NCBI GenBank assembly: GCA_013397435.1
Contig: VZRG01001476.1
Span: 1-64,000, forward strand
DNA length: 64,000 nucleotides
Source of the DNA: Erythrocercus mccallii
Taxonomy: Eukaryota; Chordata; Aves; Passeriformes; Dicruridae
Direction: 5' to 3'
Position numbers and translations under genes: made by a program. The notes beneath the pieces were generated by a model. It was not told where the DNA came from and did not search any database. It worked only from the letters and a program-made list of their open reading frames with translations. Of this stretch, positions 24,070-39,000 are shown piece by piece. Positions within the stretch are counted from its first letter, which is position 1; each line of letters opens with the position of its first letter.

Positions 24070-27000
24070 CTATTAGTAGAGGAAAGGTCATAAGATACAG
24101 TGAGATTCTTCTGCACAACCCTCACTTCTTTGTAAGACTCTTGCTAGAACTTGGCATTCTGCTGTTTTGCCCTTCCAAGTTTTGGTTAATTTTTCCCTAC
24201 GCTTTCAACCTCTGTAAACATTTGGTTCATTTATTCACAGACATCTGCTTCAATCACACAGTTCAATGTCACTTCTTAGGACACGTAAGGCAACATAGGA
24301 TCTCCAAAATATTCTCTCTTATCTCTAAGTTACTAAGCAGCAAATATTATCCAATCGATAAGCACAATACAAGAACAATACAACTCTGTATAACACTGAT
24401 TACATATTTATAGACACTGACCATTAGCAAGGCTCTGCAATCAGTAATATTTATTTTTAATAATGCAATGTGTTATCAAGATTAATAATATGGAAACTGA
24501 CTCAAGTGTGCCTATTTTTGCTTCTCATAACCATCAAAATGTATCAAAGGTTAAAAAAGCTTTTGGTTACTGACAAGAAGGCTTGTTAATAAACACTGCT
24601 AGTACTCAATATTGCTCTGAACTGATTGTTTGGCTCTCCTAACAAAAGCTATCCTAGGAAACATGCTGCAATTCTCAAGAGAATGTCAAGAATGCAATGT
24701 CTAAAAAGCAATATGGAAAGAAACTAAACTGTAAAATAAGCTTACACAATAATAGCAGAAACATTATGTTCCTGACATCCTCATCCTGTGCAATGACAAT
24801 ACAATTGTGACTTAAGACACTGCAATAACCAGAATTAATAAATGCCATAGTGTGGCATGTGCAACAGCAGTGTTTCAGGATTGCAGAGGTTTCATTTATA
24901 TATATGCAACGCTAGAGCTTCTAACACAAAAACTGATAGTTTGTCCTGTAAATTTTCCATAGGCTGTTCAACCACAACTTTGTACCAAATTAGATGCAAA
25001 TAATCTCATTCTCCATGGAAAACTATGTCTTAACTGAAACACAAGATCAGACATAAACTTTTATAGTGTTAAAAATGTACTTCTATATTTGGTATTTAAA
25101 TAGAACAAGACTAGTTGTATCTGTTACTTTTATCTGTACACAATGGTTTTTATTTGTATCTTTAAAGTAATTATTATAACTAAATCACTTACCTCCTTGC
25201 TCTATATCTGAATCTGTAAGATGTGTTAGAGAAAAGCTTGCAATGTTTGCAGGAGAGATGGAGAATCTGGAATAAGGGGATGAATGTGACCAGTTCTGAT
25301 CAAGAGTCCGGGAGGGTGGAGGTGGAGAGAAGTACTTTGATGGCTGAAGGGGTGCTTTAGAACCAATGAGACTATTAGCTGCCTTGGATATAAAGGATGG
25401 CTCTGGAGAAGAGAAGTCATCATCCCACTCAAAACCCCCACCTTGGGGAGGAAAATGAAGAAAGAAGAAAAAAGCATTACAGTAATGTCATGTAAGGTCA
25501 CCCAGCGTTGTACAAGTAGACTGGAAGATTGCATTAAGCCCAAACAAAACCTATGCAGGGTTCTAGCCCAGGGAGTCACAAAGATTTGTCACCCAGTTTG
25601 GCTGCCTCTCAGGCAACTCTGGACACATCAATATATAAACAACCAGTATCACATCCCAGCTTTGCTCCTCAGAAACAAGGGAATCTGAGCCCAGCTGCAG
25701 TGTGTGCTTAGGATGCAAAATTGAAGCCAATATGGTCCAGTAAATTTACAGATCACATATAGTTTAATGACTCCTCATAAAAGGCTCTGCATAAAACAGT
25801 CTCGGCCCCTGCTGTGCATAAATATATTCATGTACCTTCTTCATCTGTTGAGCTTTCTGAATTTGCAAATCTGTTTAAGTAACCAGGGCTGGAAGATGGA
25901 ACAGGAGAGCTGCCAGCACCTTCCCCGTTCACGTCTATCCCACGGCTTCCCAGTTCCTTCGTTGGTGTTTCCTAAGGCAAAGAAAGTCACATATTTAACA
26001 CTTTTTACACGTCTCCGTGCCTTCAGATGCCAGCACCCACAAATACACCCCCCCCATCCTGCCATCAAGTCAAATCTGGAAGTAAAAGGTCTGTAAACTG
26101 TTACAACAAAAGAGTGAGTTACAGATTAGCACATGCGCACGCTTCTAAAGAAAGCTGCATCAAATCTATGCTAAAATGCATGCAGGAAATTACTATTTAA
26201 ATATTATTTATGATATAAAACAGTTTCATATTTCTAGGAACAAAGCTAAAATACCTTCCAATTGAAAACAGTTCCCATATCAGCTTAACACAGGTAGGGT
26301 TTTTTTTCCTCTTTCATAAAGCCTTATCCCAACATTTTATTTTTTTTTAATCCCCTAATCATGTCCAGGATAAAGAGACTGACTTTGTACAGCCGGTATT
26401 GGAAGCAGCCAACATTTTATCAGTTATTGTAATAAAAAGTAAAGAGTTCAACAACTAAGAGCAGTTTAAACACAGCTGATTTTTTCCTTCCTCTCTGACA
26501 AAAGGATTACTATTCTAGAGGCTGCCTAAACACAAATAAATCATCTATGTTTCTATTCCAAGACACAGTTAACTCCAATATTTATGTGCGTCATCATAAG
26601 CAACACTTCCAAAGCTTGACAATGTGACTGTTCTTTTAAACTCACTGGACTAGTTTAGTTGCCATAATGCTAAAATACAATCCCCTCTGTATCCAGTTAC
26701 AGAAGTTAAAAATTGATAAAGCTGATAGGGAAACAAAAGTAACCTTGAATTTTATAAGCAGATCACTGTGACACTGAACATGAATCCCACAGGATTAATA
26801 AAAATTAGCATTATCATCTAAATACTGTTCTCATCTTTGATTATGATCTTAGATAAACTTACCTTAGTGCTAACTACCATAAGATTCAGAGTTAGGTTTC
26901 AGTTTGAGTTTTGGGGGGGGGGGGGATTGTTTAATTATTGGGTTTTTTTGTTTTCTTCCTTTCTTTTATCAAGCATCTTAAAGACTTCAAACTCAAACAG

Positions 27001-30000
27001 ACAAACTGCTTCTATAAAGTTACAATATTCTGTCAAAATAAAATAATTAAATCTTGTCCATAGCTTGTCCATGCTGTCTCGTATATTCAAATTAAATACA
27101 TCTTATAAACAGCAGAAAAACATCAATAAAACCATGTTTCATTCAGTACATGCAGTCAAGGGTCCAACAGCAATGGAGATTCAGGATTTGGCAACCAAAG
27201 CCAACCCTCTTTCATTTCAGATTAGTGCTGCTATTCTACCAGCAGCACAAAACTGCACCTAAGTCACCAAGTTCTTTTTTCTTTATATATAAATATTATT
27301 CTTTTACATATATATATATTCTTATATAGCCTTAATATATAAAGAAAAAACAACCCACATCATGAAGAAGCTGTAACCCTGCCAAAACAAGTCCTTTTGT
27401 AACAGGGTTTTCCCAAATATGAAGCAGTTTATTCAACTACTCCTTGTTTAAAGAAAAACAAAAAAAGCAGGGCAACAAAAATTTTACTTAGTAATTAAAA
27501 AGAAGGGTACCTGATCAAACAAATAGACTGTCACATCATCAAAGAATGTTACAGCCTTTTTTTCATCTTTCCAAAGTTCAGGCTGCTTTTCATTTAGAGG
27601 TTTTGGAAGTTTCAACAAGCTTCTCAAGTGCTTTCCATCATCTTTTTCAGTAACTATCTCAGGTACTTGATGAACAGTTTCATCCTCACTGTCAGAACTC
27701 AGACTATGCATATGAAAAGTCCTCATGTCATCCTCAGAATCACTGTTTTCATCTTCCTCATCTGCATCATCGCCATCTTCTAAATCAAGCATTCCAGACA
27801 CGCTGAGTTTGCCAAGGTATTTTCCTTCAATATCTGGCTCTTTCAATTTTTGTCCTTCCATGTGATAGAAGGACTTCTCACTGTTACTCAGATCTAAAGC
27901 CATGTTGTGCACAGGCTTTAAGTCTCTGTGTGAAAGGAGTTCTGAAGTGTTAGTGCCAACACAAGACACACTTTTATGGGAAGTCTCAGATAGTTTTATT
28001 TCATCCCTCAGGTTACCTTCCATCACTATTTCCAGGGAAGTCAGAGTTGCCTCAGCCCACTCATCAGGACACCCCTGCATTCTTTCATCCATCTCTTGGA
28101 TCTCTAAATTGTGGTTTAGTTCCAGTTTCGAGTTTTGATTATCATCATCTTGGTAATTCCTCACATCACATGTTTGCTGCCTCTCTTCAAAACCACAAAC
28201 ATCTTCAGTGTGATTCTCTCCTCTGTTGGAGGAAACAACACACACAGTCTCTCTGGACAGATTTGCAGACTCTTCTGGTTTTTTATCTGGCTCAGAATCA
28301 TTATCAGAGAAATAGGCCGAGTCTCTATAAGAGTTTTGATTTCCACTCAGAAAAACCACTGGGGTTATTTCAAAATTGCTGTTCACTGCATCCAAACAAG
28401 CTGCTGCTTCTGACACAATGATGACTGGATTAGAAGGCAAAGCACTGACACTGTTCTCACTCACAACACACAGAGCAGTATCCACACTGGAAGCATCCTC
28501 AACAGGGACATGGGAAGTCCATTCTGGAGATTCCAGATTTTCTGTTTCGTAGCCACTGTCAGCAGGTTTATCTGGTGGCACAAGTTTCTGAGGACTTTGA
28601 GCCTGTAAAGATTCTAAAACCTCATTTACGTCTAAAGAATCCAAAGAATCAGGTGTCTCTAAGGCTTGTTCTACAGTCTGTATAGGAGATGGGCTGTCTT
28701 CCAAAAGACTATCCTGACTTGTACAATCTGAAGCAGCAACAGAAATTGAGGTCACCTCTTCTGGAACACCCTTACAGTCCTCAAAATGATTTGATGTTTC
28801 TTGTATTTCCTCCAACAAACATTCATTTTTTTTTAATATGGGAGAACTATCTTGCAAGTTTCTTTTCCTATCTTCCTGATCACTACATTTTTCTCTATTA
28901 AAAGTTATTTCATCAGACTTGAAAAGCATTCCCTGTTTCATCTGTGCATCACACTCATCTGTTTCAACAGCAACATTATAGTATGGACTGTTTCCAACAT
29001 TATTATTTTTGGCATTATAAGATAGTTCTTCTTGACAGAGAACATTGGTGTTACAGGACATGACTTCATTCACTTCTACATTTAGAAATCTCCCCTCATC
29101 CTTCAAAATAGGACGATCTGCACAGTTATCACATGAATTATGTGCTGTGGGTGGACTAGAGGATGCCTGCATCTCTACGGGAGTCTGAGACTGGGAACTG
29201 GGATCTTTATTCATTGTCACTGGGTTAAAATTTTCATCTTTCATTGTTCTAAGACTTTCATGTATTAAAGGAAAGACCTGCGCACTTTCAGCCAGCACAG
29301 GCTCAGGTTCTACGGAGTTTCTTTTTGAGGTTTCTAATATACTTTTTAGAACATCATCTGAGTTTTGCCCAAAATCACTGCTGGTTTTGTTAGGCAATAA
29401 CCCTGTTAACAAGTTTTTCTCTTGAAGAAATAAGAAGTTATCAGAAAGTTCTTCTAACGTTACCAGGTCTGACTGGTTAGAGATATTTTCACATAGGGAA
29501 ACTGTTTCATTTTCAGAAGCATGACTAGAATGCTCCTTTTCAGAACAGTCTACTGCCTTTCTAGCATCTGTGTTTGAGTTCAAAACAGCTGGTTTAAAGT
29601 CTTTAGGAGAATCATCAGCAAACCCAAGTATTTTTCTACTTGTCAGTTCTTCCAATCTATCCGTGTCATTAAATATACTCTGGAAAGGACTTTCTGGACT
29701 ACTAGTAGCAGGCAAAAATTCCTCTTTAGGATCTGTATTGTAGTGGAAGAAGTCCCCATCAGTACTAGATTCTTCAACATCGAGATCCCTGAGAACCGTA
29801 AAATGAGAACATTTTTCTTGTACAGCTTCATGATGATCAACTTCTGTTGTTAATACAACTGATTGGTTATCAAAATTCATGCTGCAGCCACTTCCTTTTT
29901 CCTCTAACTGGATATAGTAGTCATTTCCAACAGAAAGTTTGTGTGCATCAAATACAGGTAACACCCCAGGGACAGAAAGTGATGCCTCTTGACCACTTCC

Positions 30001-33000
30001 ATCCTGTGCTCCTGGTCCTTGCTCTGAAAGTGACCTCTCAAAAACCTCCACTGGATAGAAAATACTTGTGTAGGTCATGGCTTCATCAGGATTCACATGA
30101 CCACATTCATCAAAATGATCGTGTTTAGCTGCCTCCCAGATGTATTCAAAGCTCAGACCATGGCTCGTTTCAGTTACAGTCAGAACTTCCTCCAGCTCAT
30201 GGCCAAGTCTATCTCCCGTGAAGTGATCCAAGATTGGGAATGCAGAATTAGTTGCTTCTCTATTTGAGGTGTTTGGTTTCAGAGCATTCCACTGCTGTTC
30301 AAAATCAATCTCCGAGTCCCTTTGGCTTTGCATGCGGAGGTAAGTTAAAAGTCTGTGCACTTCTTCTGCCGTCGGTCTCTTTTCTGGGGGCAGCCAACAG
30401 AACTGCAGAACTTCATACCTATACAAATAAAAACATGCTTCAATAGGTTTTTTGAAAAGGAAATTAAAGAATTCAGATACCTAACAAGCCTCAGAGTACC
30501 AGTATTACTGGCAGGAACTTCCATCTCCAGCAAGTCCTTTTACTCCCTTTATCTAGGGTTTGGTCGCTGAGTTTCCATGTAGCAATTTCAATGTATTTAA
30601 GAGAAGTCATTTGAGAAACTTCTTCAGCAGCTTTAAGAATAGAAACATTTAAAGTTTACCATCTATCAGAGTATGGCTGCTCCAGACGTGGCTTGAAGGG
30701 TTTAACCTGCTTCTCCTTGATGACGTGGGTTAGGACTTCCCTGTCAGAGAAGTCTGAGTAAGGCCGAGCACCATTCTCAAACAGCTCCCATAACGTCACA
30801 CCCAGGGACCTGCAAAAGAGCAGCAAACAACTGGGCATTCTCAGAAGTATTTTAGAGTGGCTTTTCTAAGAAAGGATACGCAAAGCATATCTGGCAAAAA
30901 GAAATAAATACTATTCCCCATTGTGTCTAGAATAGCTTCAGAACTTGTTAATTCATTTTGACAGACTGCTAAAAGCCTGAAGAATAAAGTTGCTTGAAGT
31001 CAACAACAATGAAGGCAACAAAATATAGAAGGTCTCAAATTACGTGATAATAGAAAACCCCCACATATAATAAAATATTATCTTTTCAACAGTTTAATTT
31101 TTTTAATATAGTGTATAGAAACGAGATTAAAGAACTTTATAGTTAGTCCAACAGAAGAGAAAAAGGTTTCATGAGAAATTGCAGTTATAGGTCAAACTGC
31201 TATAAAACTCATCTTTGTTCCAGAACTCATAGAATTCTTTATTGTTAAGCTGCAGTGGTCAAAAGCTGTCTCTGCTCAGTGCTGCATCTGTACTGTATCC
31301 AACACTAATCACATTTTCACTGATTACAGTCAATGCTAATCTTCAGGGAATCTTTCTGTGCTCAAACTGCAAAGTAACTGACTCTGTATGTAAAAAAATT
31401 AGATTGGAAGGGGTGTCTGGAATCATCTAGTCCAAACTTGTTCAAAGCAGCTCTGCATAAGAGGCACTAAAATACAAGTTGGAAACTTTAAAACCCAGGC
31501 TGCTTGTAGTCCAGATGAACTGTATGAGCTAAGGAAGCCTCCTTGGAGGATGGAAGCAAATTAGTTTTTACATAATTTCTATATACCCCGCTTGCTTTCT
31601 GCAACCCTACTTTCAAAACACCAAAACAAAGCCTAGTTCACTATTTAATATCCTTTGAATGTAAAGCAGGAATTATCTACAATGTTTTCAGAAATGTTAG
31701 CCTAATCTACAATTTCCATTATCCAGATTTCTTGGGGCTTGAGAACTGAAGTGGAACTTGGCAATTTCAAAAATGTTCATTCTCAAGAGTTCACCAGCCA
31801 TTGTCTATCAGCTCTTTGGCAGCAGAAACCATCAGTTAATTGCTGCTCTCAAATGCTGCAGCAAGAATGCAGCATTTTAATTAAAATGCCACTGTTCTAC
31901 CAACTGAACTTCATCAGGCTCTAGTGGGATCAACTTCTTATGTCACTCACAGCTACATATTCTTGTAAAAATCATTTACCATTTCTTTCCTTTATAAACA
32001 TCTGAAGGCATTTTTATTATATAAACACCTATTATTCTGCTAAACATTTTTGCTTGCTCCATCTTTCTCTCAACAGCATCTCTGAGCATCTTGCCAAAGC
32101 AGGATATAGTTTCAGGTTTACAGAGATTAACCTACTGTACATCTGATGCATCAGGCTAATTTAAATATTATTTACTCTTTCATGTAATATTTGAAAATAT
32201 GTTCACAAATATCTCATGAAAATTGTTTTAAGCCTTCTACATACCATATGTTACTGTATTTATTTTGCTCTGCTGATAACAGTCTGTCTTGAAAACTTGT
32301 TACTAATTCAGGTGCAGTCCATCGTAGAGGAACAAATTTCTTCTCATCTGTCTCAATATAATCTTCCTAAATTATTGAAAAAATGAAGAAAAAAAACCCC
32401 AAACATAAAAAGGCTGAACACACATTAGACCAATTTCCAGACAGTGACAGTCCTTTCCTTAATATGTTTTTATGTGATGCCTATGTAAAAGATTAGAATT
32501 CAAAAAAAAAAAAATCCCACTTTCCCCAAGTAGCAGAGAATAATGCTAAGGAGGAAAGTTTTTCACTGGTCACTGCATAGCAGATATTTTAATGCAAATT
32601 TCTTGTTTAAGGTTTGGTACTTACAAAATGTTTTAATTAATGTCTTTAATTTTTCATTTTCTTGATATACTTTAATATTCTGAATATTTTCATTAAGAAA
32701 TTTGAACTTTTCTTTCAAATGTGTCCTTAAAACACATTAAAATTAGTTTGTTCATATAGGACTACTGTAAATAGGACCAAAAAAAGTACCAGAAGATTCC
32801 AGAAGCATAAACTCTACTCATCTCTAGAAAGGTACCTATTCTGGTACAAGAACTTGCTACAGTTCTTTGCCAGTAATACTCTGAAAGTTCATTATTCAAA
32901 TAAAGGACAGTCTAGTATCAGTTTACAACTTTCAAGCATGCTTCTTGTAACTCTGGCCCCCTAATTCCTTAAAAAAGTGGTGCATGACAAGATTAACTTA

Positions 33001-36000
33001 CCTTATACCTGCTGAATCCTATACCATAATCTCCTACTTTGACATTTAAATCCGATGTAAGGAAGCAATTCCGTAAGGCCAAGTCACTGCAAATGCAAAC
33101 AAATAAACAGTGAGACAAACCAGGAGGTCTTCAATGCAAATTCAGACAAATGGTTTAACAGAACTGACAATTCTTGGAACAGTCTGGTCACAGTTTGAAG
33201 TATCAATGAAAAACCAAGAAAACTATTTAAAAAAAATTAGAATCTAAAAATCAAGGACCTATGCAGAGTTACAGGTTACATTTGCATGTAACAGGAGCAG
33301 ATCAGTAACACAAAACAGTGCAAAGGATTCAGCATCAACTCTAGATATACATCAGCAATCCTCTGTGCATGAACTATAGGCTGATCCCATCCTAAATCCT
33401 ACTGAAGGCTGGGTGCAAGAAAGGTGTCCTGCTCCTGGAGGTCCTGCAGCTCCCTTCCTGATCCTTTTCTGAAGAAATTAAACCTTATGCGTTCCAAAAG
33501 ACCAACTCATATGCAAACCCAGGCACAGGAACTGGGGAGAGTAATTTCTAAGGTGCAGTTGTGAATTAAACCAAACATTAAGATAGTTTTCTTGTTCTGT
33601 ACATTTTTATTACGTTTTAGAAGCTACACATGCCAACAATTGATTCTGTATCTCAGTGAAATACTGTGGCCACTACAGTTCTATGCAACCAACACTCATC
33701 ACTTCCAGAAAAAACAAACACTAACAGGGTTTCTCCTTAGAAAGGACTTATTGAACAAGATTTGTTTTGTGGCCAAAAGGCTGTGATTTCCCTCGGGCAC
33801 TCCCACTGCTTCAAAGGAGAATCAGTTTAGAGCCACAGAACCAAGCAGACTCTGCATTCAGGAATCCAGAGAAAACTAAACATAGTGACAAGGCAATCAC
33901 ACAAAGATTTCATACAAAAACCCTAGACTATTATGCTGCCCTGTATAAAAAAGTTCAAGCTGTAGTCGCTTCTCTAGAGCAGTGTGTAGACTCTTTAGCA
34001 TTCAAACTACACACAGTTTTTACATGCAGTTATTTCATTCTGCTGACAATCCTCTCATGGAGATTACGTGGGCTGTTCACATGCTACAGTGATGTCACCC
34101 CTCTTCACACCTATCACTGCATGGCTTGCATTTTAATTGTCATAAGCAAAATCTATCAGCAATTCAGATTAGGTTTAAATAATAATTTACAATATGATTC
34201 TGAGCAACCAGAAATATCTTACATCTACGGTTAAGTTCCTTAAGTAACAAATCCATACATTACACATGAACCAGAATTACAGAAGGTCTTTGAAAAAGAC
34301 CAACAGAAAAAGTAATGTATTTCATAGAAGTCCTCCAATAAACAAATCACAAAGCTCTTGAATAGACACAGAATTTGCTTCCAGTTTCTACCATAAACCA
34401 GACTACAAATACTCACAAACCAGCAGTGCTGCTGTAATAATACAAAGAAGCAGTTTTAGGAAACTCGCCATGCAAACTCAGAAATTTATGCAAGTTTAAT
34501 GAAGCTGGAACTGTGGCTGCGACAGCAAAGAGCTCAGCAGACTAATTGCTCAAATATTTCACTTCTCTGTTTCACAGAGGGGACGAGGCAATTAAGTGCC
34601 CTGGAAGAACTCTACCTTTGCTTCTGTTGGCTTAAAAAAGTCTCTGAACTACAAAATGGTGTGAAAGTCACAGTTTGTCTGCTACAAAGAAGATGATGAT
34701 GTTTTGCTTTCCAGAGTCATTGAACTACACAGGTCAGAAACACGTCTATAACCTTCAAGTATGTCCCAGAGCTTGCCAAATTGTTTTACACTACTTAAAT
34801 GAATATTCTGGAAGAGAAAAATTGTTGGCTGCTTGAATTTACCACTAACAACAAAATCACTGATGCTGGAGCTTTACCACTTACTCTGACAGCATCAGGA
34901 TAGTGTTGCTAGAAGTAAACATTACAATGAGACTCTTGCAGATCCACAGATTAAGTATCTACCAAGTTTCTCTGTATTTCACAGAAAATATGCTGTTAAA
35001 TTTAATACCTACAGAGCCATGATGCTGCAAGAGAAGAAACTGATCCCTCTGTTAGGCAGGTACAACTGGTATTACCTTCAAGTCATTTGAAATTGTTAAA
35101 TGGGTTAAAAGAAGAGCTCTGTTCATCAGCCACCAGCTAAGTCCAGGCTTTGGGGTTTTGTTGCTGTTTTAAACCTGCACTTTTTAAGACTTAGGTTTGA
35201 GAGTTCATTTCTCCCTGAACACAAGGTCTCTGCCTTTCCTAAGCAGCAAGATGTGCATCGATAAGCTCCAACACAAGCTCCTGACTTGCTGAAAGGGTTA
35301 TGCAAGTACTGGTTCTACAGCAGAGAACAGACTGACGAAGTAACTGCCTTGTGGTACCCAAGGTTTCACCTAGTAAGCCACATTCAGAGAACAAGTATTC
35401 TTTAATATTTTAGTCATCTTAGAGGTTAATGACTTCCAATTCCTTAACACCTTTACATTTAAAGCAAAAAAATAAGTTTGTATTTTTCTGGGCAACTTGT
35501 TTCATGAATAAATTTTCCCAGCCTTCTGCAACTACTGTCATTCTTTCAGTATTGACTACATTAACCTTAATTAAAAATAATTAGATTAATTAAATAAATC
35601 TAGCATTTCCCCTGATGGGAACAAGACTCTTCTCCTAGCACAATTACTTTTAAATCTGAATACCTCCTTTAGTGAAAATTTAAAGGTTACATGAACAACA
35701 ATTTAGTGAGAGAATACCCCTTTCAGTCAGATTTTCCCTCTAAACTCAGCCTCCTCCTTACCGCATTAGAAAGGCATTTTCCCCCCATTTTTAGTAACAC
35801 AGGTAACATTACCAAAAAGAAGTTCTAAATTTCCACAATCTAATAAAAATTCACAGCATGTGAGATTCATTCTAACTGAATTTTAACATCCATCCCTCCA
35901 CAATAAACCAATTAATTTGACTTGGCCAAGAATTAACCCAGTAACTACATGTGGACTGACTTGGCAGCAGGTTGTGTTCTATGGGCTGCAAACCCAGAGC

Positions 36001-39000
36001 AGGTGATCAGCTTTCAGGCAGGTGGAGCTGCAACACCACACCACTGCAGCTCAATTAGCACCTCCATTAGCATCACACCTTTGTGCCTCAGGATATTTCA
36101 CCTCAATACCCCTGGATTTTAATGAAAACACCCAGATGAATCTCAGAGTTCATCTTGACTGACTGGCATTTCTCTGAAGCCTACCTGTGCACAAAGTTGT
36201 GTTTGTGCATTACAGCGAGGCCAGCAGCGATCTCACATGCCATTCTCTGCAGCAGCATTATCTGAGACTCTCCTTTAATGTGCTCCTGCTCATTGCAGAT
36301 ATAAGTTTTCAGGTCACCCTGTAAAAGAAGTTGAAGATATTTATTAACCTTATATGTTGGTTGAATCCAAAAAAGTTATTTTTAATAAAGATCCAACTGA
36401 CCACATTACTATTTACCACATTTATGCTCAATAAAATAAAGATCCTCAAGTTTCCAGTCTCCATAAAGGATCTTAAAAAATCATCTAAGGCATATGGTAC
36501 TGTCCTTAAGGGTTTTTAATCTAATCTTTTAGTAATTAGCATCCGAGATCAGACTGCCACATAAAACCTGTCATGCATTAATAACTTTCATTAAAACACC
36601 AGAGTTTGATGAGTTTCTGCTTTTAAGTGAGATGAGTTTTCAAGTGCTCCAAATCAGCAAAGCTGTCTGTCTGGAATTTGTAAGGCACTGGAAGGGAGAG
36701 ACTAGAGAAGAGAGTTTCAGACATTGCCAGCTCACCAGAGTTTTCTATATAAAAAGCATGGTAATGCAGCCCATTTCAGTCAGAGAATTCTGATGATGGC
36801 AGCAGTTTTACTGAAGCCAGGCAATGCTGAGTAATAGACATGTAATTAATGAGCCCACAGAAGCACTCCATAAATTACTATAAAAAGAACAGCTTTGAAA
36901 TAGAGGAAAATAATTGAATACTGTCCAAACATTCAGGAAAAGGAAGACTTATGTAGTAAGAGAATCCAAGCAAGGGAAAAGAATAAGTTTCTCATGCCAT
37001 TATTGTTCATTTTCTCATAGATTGACTTTTAACCCAGCAGTCCTGTATTTTTGTTATTTAAAATATAGACTTTCTTAAAGGTTAGCAAAATCATTTTAAA
37101 GGCATTTCTGTATTGAGACTGCACAACATATATCGCAACTTGTTTCACCAGCATAACATCCTGGGCTCTGTGTCCATTGTCTTCCCAAATCCTGGGCCAG
37201 GAAGCTCTTGTCAGAGCAGAGTTCCAAACAATTAGGAAAGGAACAGCGTTTCTAACACACGCAGGTTCCAAACGGCAGAGCCCAAGGAACACAAGCCCTG
37301 AACACCCAGCTCAGCTGACTGTAGGTGGCAGCAAGAGCCTGAAGAAAGTCAGACTCTAAAACCATTGTCATTGTCATTCATTAAAACAGCAACTGCTTGC
37401 TTAGGGCTTGTCCCAGGTGGATTAAGTTCCTAGGATGCCTGAAATGCACTCAGGAATTACTTTTTAATTTTTAAATGCATTAGTAACAGCAGTGCTGTGT
37501 GACATCCCTTATTTAGTAAATTATTCATGTAGGCACATATTTTTGTAGGAAAACCAACTTTTCTTAAATCCAGCACCTTGAAACATACTGGTTCTATGCT
37601 CCCATTCTGGTTAATTAAGGCTACAATCAAGGTTAAAAATATAAAATAGGTATTTTTGGTATTGCTTTAAAAGGACATTGCTTGTACCAAACCGGGGTGA
37701 ACCAATGATCACACTGAGGTGCTGAACTGCCCTTCACAAGACGCTGAAGAAGCTGAAGAATGTTTCAACAGGGACCTTATGAAACTCCAGAAAGAGAAAC
37801 CCAAACTCTCACAGCTGGGAAGGAAAAATCCCTTGCAACAGCACCAAGTGAGCAGTGACCAGCTGGGCAGCAGCTCTGCAGGAAGGGACCTGGGCATCCT
37901 GGTGGGCAGTGAGCTCCACATGAGCCATGTGTGTCCTGGCAGCAGAGAGGGAGCAGCTTCTGGGCTGCACAAATGGGGCCAGGGCAGGTCTCACCACCTT
38001 CTCAGCACCTGTCAGACCCCACAGATCCTGTGCTTAAAACTGGCTGCCCCAGAACAAAACAAACTGGAGCAAGTTCAGGAAAGAGCCACCATGACAGTCT
38101 GGGGTCAGAGCATTTCACCCTGAGGAGAGGCTGAGGGAACCGGGTTCATTCAGCCTGGAGAAAGAAAGACTTCAGCATAATGATTGTCCAGTGTAAGTTA
38201 TTAAAGACTAAGCCTGTCTTGGCCTAAGGCTCCTCCCTGTGGAGCATGAATGAAGGATGAGAGAGAACAGGCATGAGCTGAAACATGGAAAGTTCTGACT
38301 GGGTGTAAGGAAAACAGTTTTTCACATAAGGATATGAACAGAAGTGCAGGCCCAGAAAGAACATGCAGTTTCCACCCATGAATGTTTTCAGGATTCAGCT
38401 GGACAAAGTCCTGAGAAATCCAGTCTGACCTCAGGATGATACTGCTTTGAGCAGGAGGCTGGAGACCTCCTGAGCTCCTTGCTAGCCTGAATTATCCTAT
38501 GATGCTTCCCTGCCTAAAAGCAGACAGCAGCAACATAGCAACACTATCCCTGCACTATTTTGAGAGCCACAAAGTGGCCCTTTATTGACAGACTTTTTAG
38601 CACAGTAAATATCAAAGGTTATATATATCTGAATAAATGCAGTTCTGCAAAATTCACTGCAGAGACATCTAAATATAAAAAGCTCAATAATCATGGTTGA
38701 GGAAGGCTCTACCTTCTCTCCAACCTCCTCTGCCACTCTGCCTTTTCCCTCCTCTCCTGAGATTCCATGAAGAACTAAATTTTGCCTTTCTTCCCATCCT
38801 TCTCAGTTCAGCCATTTTTGTAAGTTTTAATATACTTTTTCTCTGTATCAGCCAGAAGCTGGAGGCACACTTACAGTCAGTACTCTTTAGCAGCTTTTTG
38901 TTTGTGCAAATTCTATATTGGGTTCATCTGAACACCCAAATGGCTGACATGACTTTCTAACCAGAAGGCACTGATGGTTTTAAAACTGATGGTTTTAAAA

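Larger units (their letters stand above)
24070..27510 (-). other. LMTK2: LMTK2 introns 11-13 (with exons 12 and 13)
   Basis: Introns 24070-25192, 25442-25835 and 25972-27510 contain no further coding exon that I can see. They hold a 13-base G run and a perfect AT-rich inverted repeat, listed separately. Confidence 0.6.
30810..36184 (-). other. LMTK2: LMTK2 introns 7-9 (with exons 8 and 9)
   Basis: Introns 30810-32244, 32367-33001 and 33087-36184 are AT-rich. One short CR1-like remnant is listed separately. A 155-codon open frame on the + strand (33767-34234) has no recognisable domain and is not called. Confidence 0.6.

Noticed and set aside
33767..34234. 155-codon + strand frame in LMTK2 intron 7
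   Set aside because: No domain, no Kozak or exon structure, AT-rich intron composition.
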